A stretch of 49,886 bases of DNA, taken from contig NZ_AQQR01000027.1 of the NCBI RefSeq assembly GCF_002210095.1, positions 1 to 49,886 of the forward strand, in the 5' to 3' direction. Below are positions 32,258-41,093 of the stretch, piece by piece (within the stretch, counting starts at the first letter, position 1; each line of letters begins with the position of its first letter). The translations under genes and the position numbers were made by a program. Source of the stretch: Marinibacterium profundimaris. Its GTDB lineage: Bacteria > Pseudomonadota > Alphaproteobacteria > Rhodobacterales > Rhodobacteraceae. Under the pieces are notes generated by a model, which saw only the letters and a list, made by a program, of their open reading frames with translations, made no database searches and was not told the DNA's origin.

Positions 32258-32568
32258 CGATAACTTAACATTTGTATTTTTATCAATACTTTACCGAAAT
32301 ACGCATAATTCGTTTTATGTATACTGATGATCTGTTTGGTGCCTCAAGTCGATTTTGAAGCATACCATCGAGAAGACGGAACATGCTGTCGTCGAAATAG
32401 TCGATTTTCTTTAGTGAATGGTACAATCTCAATGTACCAAGCAATCTTAGAGGTCCGCCATTTTTGTTAATCGTTTAATAATCAAATTGTGACCTCTATC
32501 ATTATTAAACGATGATTAAGTCGAGGAATTTGATCAGCCCGACCTAACTGAGAGCAATAGTTGAAAGG
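32258..32568. repeat. AT-rich patch with interleaved inverted repeats
   Basis: About 310 gene-free bases, markedly AT-rich against a GC-rich window. It holds TGGTACA-7-TGTACCA (32419-32439), AGAGGTC/GACCTCT (32449-32455, 32491-32497) and the 12-bp repeat TCGTTTAATAAT/ATTATTAAACGA (32471-32482, 32501-32512). The last two interlock (A, B, A', B'), a pseudoknot-like order. It may be a regulatory RNA, an attachment or origin site, or foreign DNA brought in with the IS6 remnants. Confidence 0.55.
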
Positions 32569-32700
32569 TTGCAATCACAGCGGAACACACGGGCCGCAAG
32601 GCGTTTTCTTGCGGGGTTTGGCGCCCGTTGGGGCAATCCTCGGTTGATTGTGACAGACAACCTGCGCAGTTATGGCGCGGTTCAAGCTGTGATCACGACA
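32569..32700 (+). pseudogene. IS6-family transposase fragment, C-terminal part
   Basis: The frame reads RNTRAARRFLAGFGARWGNP, then LIVTDNLRSYGAVQAV, which is the region of the second catalytic Asp of IS6-family (IS26-like) DDE transposases. Nothing before or after it belongs to a transposase in this direction. It meets the oppositely oriented fragment at about 32700. Confidence 0.75.
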
Positions 32701-32706
32701 CGGGGT

Positions 32707-33079
32707 TCAAATAAACCGCCTCAGGAAGCGCCGGGCTGCCTTTGCACTCCGCCCTGGTTGTACGAGGGCATCAAGAACATCTCCGTTCGCATCCACGGCC
32801 GGCCAGAGCCAGCATTTCCGACCGTTGATCCGGTATGACCACTTCGTCCATATGCCATTTGTCGGCTGCGGCTGGCCGGTCTCGCCTGATGCAATGCGCG
32901 AAATGGCCGGACCCATTTCCGGATTGTTTACCGGCTGACCGTCCACCGCGTTCCGCGAGCAGATCTGCAACGTCAGCGCGGCTGAACGCAAAGCGATGGT
33001 AGGCCCCGACGGCATAGACGATGATCTCACGGGTAAAACCAAAACCCTTCAGGCGAGGCATTTTGGGCGGGATCTTCAT
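32707..33079 (-). pseudogene. IS6-family transposase fragment, N-terminal part, frameshifted
   Basis: Starts MKIPPKMPRLKGFGFTREII and covers the IS6-type zinc-finger/HTH N-terminus (VADLLAERG), then DKWHMDEVV with the first catalytic Asp. After that the frame must shift to read RINGRKCWLWPAVDANGDVL and AARRFLRRF. About ten residues also seem lost after LLAERG. It stops where the plus-strand fragment begins, so the two halves face tail to tail, as after an inversion inside the IS or a merger of two copies. Confidence 0.8.
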
Positions 33080-33137
33080 GCGTGAGCCGTAAACAATTCA
33101 GAACGCGCATACCACTTGGCAATGCCGTGGCGTCGTC

Positions 33138-33899
33138 TCAGCAGCCAGAGACCACCTCGGTATTCCAGCTCTTGCAGGCCTGGGACAGCTCGGCCGGAAC
33201 GGCGTGATCGGTGAAATACACGTCGATGTCGGACAGCGATGCGATCCTTGCCGGGGCGCTTCTGGAGAATTTGGTGTGATCCGCGACGAGAAAAATTTTG
33301 CGCGATTGCCGTAAGATCGTCTGGCTCACACTGACCTCTTGGATGTCGAAATCCAGAAGATCGCCATCACGGTCGAGCGCGGAGCAACCGATAACCGCCA
33401 GATCGAATTTGAATTGGCGGATGGTCTCTGCGGCCAGATTGCCGACCAAGCCGCCATCGGAGCGCCGCAAATGCCCGCCGGTCACGATGACTTCGCAATT
33501 GCTGTTCCCGGCCAAGATGTTGGCGACATTCATATTGTTGGTGACGACCATCAGATCCTTGTGCTGCAACAACTCCTGCGCGACGGCTTCCGTGCTCGTC
33601 CCAATGTTGAGAAACAACGAAATCCCGTTGGGAATCCGCGATGCACAGGCCCGCGCGATCGCGGTTTTGGCCTCCGCGTTCAACTGCCGACGATCTTCGT
33701 ACCCGATATTGATTGTGCCAGAAGCCAGCACCGCCCCGCCATGTACCCGTTCGACACGCCCCAGTTCCGCCAATTCGGACAGGTCGCGGCGAATGGTTTG
33801 AAGCGTCACGCCAAAATGCTCTGCCAGCCTCTCGACCGTGACCTTTCCCTCTTTGCGTGTCATTTCGAGAATCTCGGGATGACGAAAGTTGTTGGACAT
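33138..33899 (-). CDS. glpR: DeoR-family regulator, GlpR-like
   Basis: A 253-residue repressor. The N-terminal helix-turn-helix (about residues 8-60) contains VTVERLAEHFGVTLQTIRRD and RVERVHGGAVL. The C-terminal sugar-phosphate domain shows FLNIGTSTEAVAQEL (about 95-109) and VVTNNMNVANIL, as in GlpR proteins that sense glycerol-3-phosphate. It stands divergent from glpD and the transporter genes, now separated from them by an insertion sequence. The start at 33899 is preferred over 33971, which would cover the operator-like repeats. Confidence 0.88.
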   Translation of the reverse strand: MSNNFRHPEILEMTRKEGKVTVERLAEHFGVTLQTIRRDLSELAELGRVERVHGGAVLASGTINIGYEDRRQLNAEAKTAIARACASRIPNGISLFLNIGTSTEAVAQELLQHKDLMVVTNNMNVANILAGNSNCEVIVTGGHLRRSDGGLVGNLAAETIRQFKFDLAVIGCSALDRDGDLLDFDIQEVSVSQTILRQSRKIFLVADHTKFSRSAPARIASLSDIDVYFTDHAVPAELSQACKSWNTEVVSGC

Positions 33900-33904
33900 A
33901 GGTG

Positions 33905-33924
33905 TTCGCTTTGCTTCGTTTTTG
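33905..33924. promoter_or_regulatory. Candidate GlpR operator, glpR side
   Basis: Two tandem copies of TTCG followed by T-rich bases (TTCGCTTTGCTTCGTTTTTG), about 10 bases apart, directly before the glpR start. Complementary CGAA-rich repeats stand on the glpD side at 35115-35134. Tandem half-sites of this kind suit a DeoR-family repressor. Confidence 0.4.
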
Positions 33925-33987
33925 TGGCTGCACGGGAAAAAGACGCGAAAACCCGATGCGAATCCAGTCAATTTATTGCCGCACCCG

Positions 33988-35038
33988 GGCTCTGTTGCGC
34001 AAATCGGCTGATAGCCGAGGTTCCCCTATTCCCGGACAGACTTATCCCACGGCCTCTGTGAGGGGTATGCCGAGCGCGGTGTAGCCGTTCATGACGGCGA
34101 TGCGGACCTGAAGTTCCGCGACCTGGCGATCGAAGTCCCGCGCCATGAGGCGCTGACCCAGAAGTTTCACGCAGTGCATCTTGGTTTCGACGCGGCTCCG
34201 ACGGTGGTATCCGCTCCATCGTCGCCACAGGGCGCGGCCCAGATACTTCGATGCCCGCAGAGCTTCGTTGCGTGCGATAGCGCCAGCGGTGACGGTCTTC
34301 CAGGGCTTCGCATTCCGGCGAGGCGGGATGACGGCATGAGCGCCACGCTCGGCGATGGCGTCATGGCATTTGCGGGTGTCGTAGGCACCGTCTGCCGTGA
34401 CGCTGCCGATCTCTTCATCCTCGGGGATCTGGTCGAGCAGGTCGGGCAGAACCGGAGCATCGCCGATGTGGCTTCCCGTGATCTCGACGGCGCGAACCTC
34501 CAATGTTTGCTCGTCGATCCCGAGATGGAGCTTACGCCAGACACGCCGCTTTGGGCCACCATGTTTGCGCGCGTGCCATTCGCCTTCACCCTCGACCTTG
34601 ATCCCTGTGCTGTCGACAAGAAGGTGCAACGGCCCCTTGGAGCCGCGATACGGAATGTTCACGGCAAGGGTCTTCTGGCGACGAGACAGCGTGCTGAAGT
34701 CGGGCACCGTCCAGTCGAGGCCAACCAGCTGCAGCAGGCTCTCGACGAACCCGGTCGTCTGTCGCAGCGCCATACCGAACAACACCTTCATCGAAAGGCA
34801 GGTCTGAATCGCGGCGTCGCTATAGCTCTGCTGGCGACCGCGCCTGCCGGTCGGCGCGGCCTCCCAGTTCATCTCGGGATCGAACCAGATCGTCAGCGAG
34901 CCACGGCGCTTGAGCGCTTCATTGTAGGTTGGCCAGTTCCTGGTCTTGTAGGTCGGGGGCGTCGGTCTGCTCATGCCGGCCAGCTACCACGCTGGATTCA
35001 CGACATGAATCCCTTCACGGGATTTGTGCAACAGAGCC
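33988..35038. mobile_element. IS5-family (IS903-like) insertion sequence
   Basis: A complete 1051-bp element. Terminal repeats are GGCTCTGTTGCGCAAATC at the left and, inverted, GGCTCTGTTGCACAAATC at the right, one mismatch in 18. It is flanked by the exact 9-bp direct repeat CCGCACCCG (33979-33987 and 35039-35047), the target duplication typical of the IS903 group. Exact repeats and an intact transposase gene point to a recent insertion. It lies between glpR and glpD. Confidence 0.92.
34042..34974 (-). CDS. IS5-family transposase
   Basis: A 310-residue DDE transposase, intact. Catalytic residues are seen in LLVDSTGIKVEGEGEW (first Asp, about residue 121), VTADGAYDTRKCH (second Asp, about 193) and YHRRSRVETKMHCVKLLGQRL (Glu, with the YREK-like motif, about 262). 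N-terminal RNWPTYNEALKRRGSLTIW is typical of the group. It fills almost the whole insertion sequence. Confidence 0.93.
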   Translation of the reverse strand: MSRPTPPTYKTRNWPTYNEALKRRGSLTIWFDPEMNWEAAPTGRRGRQQSYSDAAIQTCLSMKVLFGMALRQTTGFVESLLQLVGLDWTVPDFSTLSRRQKTLAVNIPYRGSKGPLHLLVDSTGIKVEGEGEWHARKHGGPKRRVWRKLHLGIDEQTLEVRAVEITGSHIGDAPVLPDLLDQIPEDEEIGSVTADGAYDTRKCHDAIAERGAHAVIPPRRNAKPWKTVTAGAIARNEALRASKYLGRALWRRWSGYHRRSRVETKMHCVKLLGQRLMARDFDRQVAELQVRIAVMNGYTALGIPLTEAVG

Positions 35039-35114
35039 CCGCACCCGCGTAGATTCTCTTATCTTTTCTTCGCAGTTGCAGAAATATCCAACCTAACCCA
35101 TTGATTTTTCTTAA

Positions 35115-35134
35115 TCGAATAAAAACGAAAACAA
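35115..35134. promoter_or_regulatory. Candidate GlpR operator, glpD side
   Basis: TCGAATAAAAACGAAAACAA contains two CGAA-type half-sites 10 bases apart, the inverse of those before glpR. It lies 62 bases upstream of the glpD start, in the AT-rich remains of the original promoter region. Confidence 0.4.
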
Positions 35135-35195
35135 ATATCTTGCGTTTCTGACCTTTTCCACACAACGTTAGCGCCAGAACTTGGGAGGAAAGCCT

Positions 35196-36791
35196 GTGCA
35201 GGGGAATGACAGCACACATCCCGTCGATCTTTTTGTGATCGGCGGCGGCATCAATGGCTGTGGCATTGCGCGCGACGCGGCGGGACGGGGATTTTCCGTG
35301 ACGCTCGCGGAGATGAGCGATCTGGCCTCTGCGACCTCATCTTCCTCCACAAAACTCTTTCATGGTGGGCTACGCTATCTCGAATATTTCGAGTTCCGAT
35401 TGGTCCGTGAGGCTTTGATCGAGCGCGAAATTCTCCTGCGGGCCATGCCGCACATCAGCTGGCCGATGCGTTTTGTCCTTCCTTATCATAAGGATATGCG
35501 CTTCGAATCCGAAACACCGACCTCGAAACTTCTGTCTGTCGTGATGCCTTGGATGAAGGGGCGTCGTCCGGCATGGCTGATCCGGCTTGGCCTGTTTCTC
35601 TATGATCATCTGGGCGGGCGCAAAATCCTGCCGGGTACGGAAACCATCGGCCTGACGGGAACGCCCGAGGGCGCGCCGCTTCAGGAACGCTTTGCCAAAG
35701 CCTATGAATATTCCGATTGCTGGGTCGAAGATTCTCGTCTCGTGATCCTCAATGCCCGCGACGCAGAGGCGCGTGGTGCGGCGATCCTGACGCGCACCAA
35801 AGTGACCCACGCAACGCGCGAAGGCGATCTCTGGCGTGTCGAAACGAAAGATATGGAACATGGCCGCACTGCCACCCATTACGCCAAAATGCTGGTGAAT
35901 GCGGGCGGACCTTGGGTCGGCGACGTGATTCACGACAAAATCGACCTGCCGTCGAAAGAGGGCGTGCGACTTGTGCGCGGCAGCCATATCGTGACCCGCA
36001 AGCTCTACGATCACGACAAATGCTATTTCTTTCAGGGCACCGACGGGCGGATCATTTTCGCCATTCCCTATGAGACGGATTTCACCCTGATCGGCACCAC
36101 GGATGCCGAGCACAGCGATCCGTCGCGCAAACCCACCTGTACCGACGAAGAGCGCGACTATCTGATCGCCTTTGCCAACAAATATTTCAAAGCGCCGATC
36201 AGCGCCGAGGATGTGGTCTGGAGCTATTCCGGCGTCCGCCCGCTCTACGATGACGGAGCGTCATCGGCGACAGCCGCGACACGGGACTATACGCTCAAGG
36301 TCGATGCAGAGGGCGGTGCGCCGGTGCTCAACATCTTCGGGGGAAAAATCACGACCTATCGGCGGCTGGCGGAAAGCGCGCTTGAGAAAATCTCGGAACA
36401 CCTGCCGGACACAAAGGGCCAGTGGACGGCAGGTGTGCCGCTCGCAGGCGGGGATTTCCCGGTCGGCGGGTTTGACCGGCTTGTCTCCGAGCTGCGTGCG
36501 CAATTTGGGTTTCTGACCCCGTTCTGGGCGCGGCGTCTGGTGCGTGCCTACGGCACCGAAGCGCGTGACGTGCTGGGAGACGCAAAGAGTGCCGAGGCAC
36601 TGGGACGTGATTTCGGCGCGACCCTGACCGAGACCGAAGTGACATGGCTGATGGAGCGCGAATATGCGCGCACGGCCGAGGATATTGTTTGGCGCCGCTC
36701 AAAGCTTGGGCTGCGTCTGGATGAAACGCAGATCCATGATCTGGATGACTGGATGAAGACCCGCCGCGCGGGGAGTGCCGCAGCTGAATAA
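35196..36791 (+). CDS. glpD: Aerobic glycerol-3-phosphate dehydrogenase
   Basis: A 531-residue FAD enzyme that oxidises glycerol-3-phosphate to dihydroxyacetone phosphate and passes electrons to quinone at the membrane. The N-terminal dinucleotide fold is DLFVIGGGINGCGIARDAAG (residues 11-30); SSSTKLFHGGLRYLE (about 52-66) and VRLVRGSHIV, then FAIPYETDFTLIGTTD, are typical. The GTG start at 35196 has GGGAGGAA 6 bases upstream. It heads the glp transporter genes, as in rhizobial glpD-STPQUV operons. The native upstream region is interrupted by an IS 157 bases before the start. Confidence 0.94.
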   Translation: MQGNDSTHPVDLFVIGGGINGCGIARDAAGRGFSVTLAEMSDLASATSSSSTKLFHGGLRYLEYFEFRLVREALIEREILLRAMPHISWPMRFVLPYHKDMRFESETPTSKLLSVVMPWMKGRRPAWLIRLGLFLYDHLGGRKILPGTETIGLTGTPEGAPLQERFAKAYEYSDCWVEDSRLVILNARDAEARGAAILTRTKVTHATREGDLWRVETKDMEHGRTATHYAKMLVNAGGPWVGDVIHDKIDLPSKEGVRLVRGSHIVTRKLYDHDKCYFFQGTDGRIIFAIPYETDFTLIGTTDAEHSDPSRKPTCTDEERDYLIAFANKYFKAPISAEDVVWSYSGVRPLYDDGASSATAATRDYTLKVDAEGGAPVLNIFGGKITTYRRLAESALEKISEHLPDTKGQWTAGVPLAGGDFPVGGFDRLVSELRAQFGFLTPFWARRLVRAYGTEARDVLGDAKSAEALGRDFGATLTETEVTWLMEREYARTAEDIVWRRSKLGLRLDETQIHDLDDWMKTRRAGSAAAE

Positions 36792-36833
36792 AGCCAAAGG
36801 CCAAAGACAATAAGGCGCGGGGAGGAGGACCTA

Positions 36834-37922
36834 ATGACGCTGGAACTGAAGGGCGTGTCAAAAATCGTCGAGGGGCAAATGCATATTGCCGCGACCGATC
36901 TGACGCTCGAAAAAGGAACGATGAACGTCCTGCTGGGGCCGACCCTGTCGGGGAAGACCTCGCTGATGCGTCTGATGGCCGGGCTCGATCAACCGAGCGC
37001 CGGGCGAATTTTCTGGGACGGAAAAGACGTCACCGGCATGCGGGTGCAGGATCGCAAGGTTGCGATGGTGTATCAGCAATTCATCAACTACCCCTCGATG
37101 AGCGTCTATGACAACATCGCCTCGCCGATGAAACTCATGGGCGTGGACAAGGCGGAGATCGACGCGCGTGTACGGGAAACGGCGGAGCTGATGAAGCTGA
37201 CGCCGATGCTGGACCGCAAACCGCTCGAACTTTCAGGCGGGCAGCAACAGCGCTGTGCTCTGGCCCGTGCGCTCGTCAAGAACGCAGGCCTCGTGCTGCT
37301 CGATGAGCCGCTGGCGAACCTCGATTACAAGCTGCGCGAAGAGTTGCGCGTCGAGATTCCGAAGATTTTCGAGGCCTCCGGTTCGATCTTTGTCTATGCG
37401 ACGACCGAGCCCGAAGAGGCGCTTTTGCTCGGCGGCAATACGGCGGCGCTTTGGGAGGGGCGGGTGACGCAATTCGGCCCGACGCCCGAGGTCTATCGCC
37501 GTCCCGTGGATGCCACCACCGCGCGCGTCTTTTCCGATCCGCCGATGAATTTCCTCCAGATTTCGAAAACCGGCGATCGGTTGATGTTCGGCGACGGGCA
37601 AAGCGCGCAGGCAACGGGAAAACTCGCCGATCTGCCCGACGGGCGCTACACGGCGGGGTTCCGGCCGAACCATGTCGAGATCCTGCAACATACGGATAAC
37701 GCGATGAAATTCACGACAAAGCTGCATGTGACGGAGCTGACGGGATCGGAGACCTTTGTGCATCTCGATCATGATGGCGCGCGTTGGGTCGGCCTGATCC
37801 ACGGGGTGCATCACCTCGACATCGGGGCGGATCTGGAGGTCTGGCTCGATCCGCGTCATGTCTATGTGTTCGGCGAAGACGGGGGGCTCGTTGCGCCCGC
37901 CGCCTACGCAATGGCGGCGTGA
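36834..37922 (+). CDS. glpS: Glycerol-3-phosphate ABC transporter ATPase GlpS
   Basis: A 362-residue ABC ATPase with C-terminal TOBE-like domain (about 240-355). Walker A is GPTLSGKT (35-42), the signature LSGGQQQR (133-140) is canonical, and Walker B is LVLLDEPLANLD. The switch (H-loop) position, normally His, is Glu192 in YATTEPEEALL. It therefore needs GlpT as partner. Start has GGAGGAGG. It is cotranscribed with glpT, 12 bases apart. Confidence 0.92.
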   Translation: MTLELKGVSKIVEGQMHIAATDLTLEKGTMNVLLGPTLSGKTSLMRLMAGLDQPSAGRIFWDGKDVTGMRVQDRKVAMVYQQFINYPSMSVYDNIASPMKLMGVDKAEIDARVRETAELMKLTPMLDRKPLELSGGQQQRCALARALVKNAGLVLLDEPLANLDYKLREELRVEIPKIFEASGSIFVYATTEPEEALLLGGNTAALWEGRVTQFGPTPEVYRRPVDATTARVFSDPPMNFLQISKTGDRLMFGDGQSAQATGKLADLPDGRYTAGFRPNHVEILQHTDNAMKFTTKLHVTELTGSETFVHLDHDGARWVGLIHGVHHLDIGADLEVWLDPRHVYVFGEDGGLVAPAAYAMAA

Positions 37923-37934
37923 GGAGGCGCGATC

Positions 37935-39020
37935 ATGGCTAGAATTACACTCGACAACCTTGCGCATTCCTACAATCCGACGCCTTCGTCGCAGGACGAC
38001 TATGCGCTCAAGGAACTGAATTACGACTGGGAAGACGGCGAGGCCTATGCGCTTTTGGGCTCGTCAGGCTGTGGCAAGTCCACGTTGCTCAATATCATTT
38101 CGGGGCTGTTGATGCCCTCGCAGGGGCGCATCCTGTTCGACGGCAAAGACGTCACCCGCGCCCCCACGGCGGAGCGCAACATAGCGCAGGTGTTCCAATT
38201 CCCGGTGGTCTACGACACGATGACCGTGCACGACAATCTGGCCTTTCCGCTCCGCAACCGGGGCCGCGACGAGACCTATGTAGCCGAGCGCGTTCAGGAA
38301 ATCGCCAAGATGATCGGCATGGAAGACATGTTGCGCAAAAAGGCGCGCGGGCTGGGTGCGGATGCCAAGCAAAAGATCTCTTTGGGTCGCGGCATGGTGC
38401 GCAAGGACGTGAACGCGCTTTTGTTCGACGAACCCCTGACCGTGATCGATCCACATATGAAATGGGAACTCAGAACCCAGCTCAAAAAGCTGCACCACGA
38501 TTTCGGCCACACGATGATCTATGTGACCCACGACCAGACGGAGGCGCTGACTTTCGCGGACAAGGTCGTTGTCATGTATGACGGGCGCGTGGTTCAGATC
38601 GGCACGCCTGAGGAGTTGTTCGAACGGCCCGCGCACACGTTTGTGGGCTATTTCATCGGCTCTCCGGGCATGAATGTGATCCCCGCCAAGGTCGAGGGCA
38701 CGAAAGCCTATATCAACGGGTCGGAAATTGCGCTCGGCGCGGGTTATGCGCCCGTGGATGGCAAGGTGGAGATCGGCGTGCGGCCCGAGTTCGCCCGGTT
38801 GAGCGAAAGCGAAGGCCTGCCCGTGAAAGTGCGCCGCGTCGAGGATGCGGGACGGCACAAGATCATCCGCGCCGAGTTCTTTGGTCAGGACATCAACATC
38901 ATCGCCGGAGAGGACGATCCCGTGCGCGCGGATATGACCCGCGTCACCTTCGATCCGGCCCGCGTGAATGTCTACGCAAACGACTGGCGTGTGGCGCCGC
39001 AAGGCGGGGAGGCCGCGTGA
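37935..39020 (+). CDS. glpT: Glycerol-3-phosphate ABC transporter ATPase GlpT
   Basis: A 361-residue ABC ATPase, second subunit of the heterodimer. Walker A GSSGCGKST and Walker B ALLFDEPLTVID are canonical, and the switch His199 is present (YVTHDQTEAL). The signature is degenerate: LGADAKQK (from residue 140) replaces LSGGQ. Together with GlpS this gives one complete and one incomplete ATP site. The name GlpT follows the rhizobial operon, not the E. coli antiporter. Confidence 0.9.
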   Translation: MARITLDNLAHSYNPTPSSQDDYALKELNYDWEDGEAYALLGSSGCGKSTLLNIISGLLMPSQGRILFDGKDVTRAPTAERNIAQVFQFPVVYDTMTVHDNLAFPLRNRGRDETYVAERVQEIAKMIGMEDMLRKKARGLGADAKQKISLGRGMVRKDVNALLFDEPLTVIDPHMKWELRTQLKKLHHDFGHTMIYVTHDQTEALTFADKVVVMYDGRVVQIGTPEELFERPAHTFVGYFIGSPGMNVIPAKVEGTKAYINGSEIALGAGYAPVDGKVEIGVRPEFARLSESEGLPVKVRRVEDAGRHKIIRAEFFGQDINIIAGEDDPVRADMTRVTFDPARVNVYANDWRVAPQGGEAA

Positions 39021-39892
39021 TGCAACAGAAAACAACCAATCACAAAGCATGGTTCCTAGTGCTGCCGGTCTTGGTGCTTGTGGCGTTCTCCGCCGTGATC
39101 CCGCTCATGACCGTGGTGAACTATTCCGTGCAGGACACCTTCGGCAACAACCAGTTCTTCTGGGCCGGACTGGAATGGTTTCAGGAAATGCTTTCGGATG
39201 AGCGCATGTGGAACGCGCTGCAACGTCAGTTGATGTTCTCCGGCATCATTCTTGCCATCGAATTCCCTTTGGGCATTTTCGTGGCGCTCAACATGCCGAA
39301 ATCGGGCTTCTGGTCCTCTTTCTGCCTTGTCGTGATGTCTTTGCCGCTTCTGATCCCGTGGAACGTCGTGGGCACAATCTGGCAGATTTTCGGTCGTGTC
39401 GACATCGGTCTCTTGGGTCACACGCTTGAGGCGCTCGGCATCGACTACAACTACACGCAAGACACGATCTCCGCCTGGATCACCATCATCGTGATGGATG
39501 TCTGGCATTGGACGTCACTCGTCGCCCTACTGGCCTTTGCCGGTCTCAAATCCATCCCCGACGCCTATTATCAGGCGGCGCGGATTGATCAGGCCAATCG
39601 TTGGAAAGTCTTCCGCTTCATCGAACTGCCCAAGATGATGGGCGTCTTGATGATCGCCATTCTCCTGCGCTTCATGGACAGTTTCATGATCTACACCGAG
39701 CCCTTCGTGGTGACGGGCGGCGGTCCGGGCAATGCGACGACGCTTTTGTCCATCGACCTCGTCAAGATGGCTCTCGGCCAGTTCGACCTCGGACCCGCTG
39801 CAGCCTTCTCTCTGATGTATTTCCTCGTGATCCTGTTGATTTCATGGGTGTTCTACACCGTCATGGTCAACCTCGACAAAAAGGGCATGTAA
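39020..39892 (+). CDS. glpP: Glycerol-3-phosphate ABC transporter permease GlpP
   Basis: A 290-residue MalF-type permease with six transmembrane helices and the coupling EAA loop (DAYYQAARIDQANRWKVFRF, about residues 182-201). It pairs with GlpQ to form the membrane channel. The ATG at 39020 lies in the glpT stop (TGATG); a GTG one codon earlier is an equal alternative. Confidence 0.92.
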   Translation: MQQKTTNHKAWFLVLPVLVLVAFSAVIPLMTVVNYSVQDTFGNNQFFWAGLEWFQEMLSDERMWNALQRQLMFSGIILAIEFPLGIFVALNMPKSGFWSSFCLVVMSLPLLIPWNVVGTIWQIFGRVDIGLLGHTLEALGIDYNYTQDTISAWITIIVMDVWHWTSLVALLAFAGLKSIPDAYYQAARIDQANRWKVFRFIELPKMMGVLMIAILLRFMDSFMIYTEPFVVTGGGPGNATTLLSIDLVKMALGQFDLGPAAAFSLMYFLVILLISWVFYTVMVNLDKKGM

Positions 39893-39893
39893 G

Positions 39894-40748
39894 ATGACGG
39901 ACGCAACCGCACTCACACCCGCCGTCACCAAACCGCGCAGCCTGCCCAAGGTGAACAGCCGCGCCGTGGTGATGACGCTCTATCTTCTGTTCCTGATGTT
40001 GCCGATCTACTGGCTGATCAACATGAGCCTGAAGACCAACACAGAAATCCTGGGCAGCTTCTCGCTTTGGCCACAAAACCTGACGTTCGAGAACTACGTC
40101 ACGATCCTCACCGACGAGGCGTGGTATATGGGCTACGTCAACTCGATGATCTACGTGGTGATGAACACGGTGATCTCGCTCGCTGTCGCCCTGCCCGCCG
40201 CCTATGCGTTCTCGCGCTACAATTTCTTGGGCGATAAACATCTGTTCTTCTGGCTTTTGACCAACCGCATGGCACCGCCTGCCGTGTTCGCCCTGCCCTT
40301 CTTTCAGCTCTATTCCTCAATCGGGCTGTTCGACACGCATATCGCCGTGGCTCTGGCGCATTGTCTCTTTAACGTGCCGCTCGCCGTCTGGATTCTCGAA
40401 GGCTTCATGCGCGGTGTGCCCAAGGAAATCGATGAGACCGCCTATATCGACGGCTACGGCTTTGGGCGTTTTTTCGTGAAGATCTTCATGCCGCTCATCG
40501 CCTCGGGCATCGGTGTCGCTGCGTTCTTCTGCTTCATGTTCTCTTGGGTCGAACTGCTGCTCTCGCGCACGCTGACCTCGGTGGACGCCAAACCCATCGC
40601 CGCCACCATGACCCGCACCGTGGGTGCGGCAGGCGTCGACTGGGGCGTGCTGGCCGCCGCAGGGGTGCTCACCATCGTGCCGGGCGCGCTCGTGATCTAC
40701 TTTGTACGCAATTACATCGCCAAGGGCTTTGCCCTCGGGCGGGTCTAA
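39894..40748 (+). CDS. glpQ: Glycerol-3-phosphate ABC transporter permease GlpQ
   Basis: A 284-residue MalG-type permease with six helices and the EAA loop KEIDETAYIDGYGFGRFFVK (about residues 178-197). It lies one base after glpP and partners with it. Do not confuse with the E. coli phosphodiesterase of the same symbol. Confidence 0.92.
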   Translation: MTDATALTPAVTKPRSLPKVNSRAVVMTLYLLFLMLPIYWLINMSLKTNTEILGSFSLWPQNLTFENYVTILTDEAWYMGYVNSMIYVVMNTVISLAVALPAAYAFSRYNFLGDKHLFFWLLTNRMAPPAVFALPFFQLYSSIGLFDTHIAVALAHCLFNVPLAVWILEGFMRGVPKEIDETAYIDGYGFGRFFVKIFMPLIASGIGVAAFFCFMFSWVELLLSRTLTSVDAKPIAATMTRTVGAAGVDWGVLAAAGVLTIVPGALVIYFVRNYIAKGFALGRV

Positions 40749-40763
40749 GAGGAGGAATTCGAC

Positions 40764-41036
40764 ATGGACTGGATGGCATGGACATGGCCGACCGCCGCCT
40801 TTTTCGGAACGATTGCAACGCTTTTGGTGATCTTCACCATTCTGGCGATCAAATTTCCCGAAACGCCGCGCGTTGGCGTGTTGGGCATCGAGACCACGCG
40901 TGGGGATCGTTTGTTCATCACGCTTCTGGGCTCGGCCTTCATCAATCTTGCATGGCTCGGTCTGGTCGGCGCCAACCAAGCGCTCGCGCTTGTCGTTTGC
41001 CTGATCTTTGCAGCCATCGTCTTTCGCTGGGTCTGA
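40764..41036 (+). CDS. glpU: Small membrane protein GlpU (DUF2160)
   Basis: A 90-residue protein with three hydrophobic segments (about residues 8-28, 50-68, 70-88). It belongs to the DUF2160 group that is regularly found between glpQ and glpV in alphaproteobacterial operons. Its exact role in transport is unknown; a helper of the permease is likely. The ribosome binding site AGGAGGA lies 7 bases upstream. Confidence 0.85.
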   Translation: MDWMAWTWPTAAFFGTIATLLVIFTILAIKFPETPRVGVLGIETTRGDRLFITLLGSAFINLAWLGLVGANQALALVVCLIFAAIVFRWV

Positions 41037-41093
41037 GGAGGCCCCGCGACGGATCGACACCTAAAAACAAAGGTTCACATAGGGAGGAAACCA

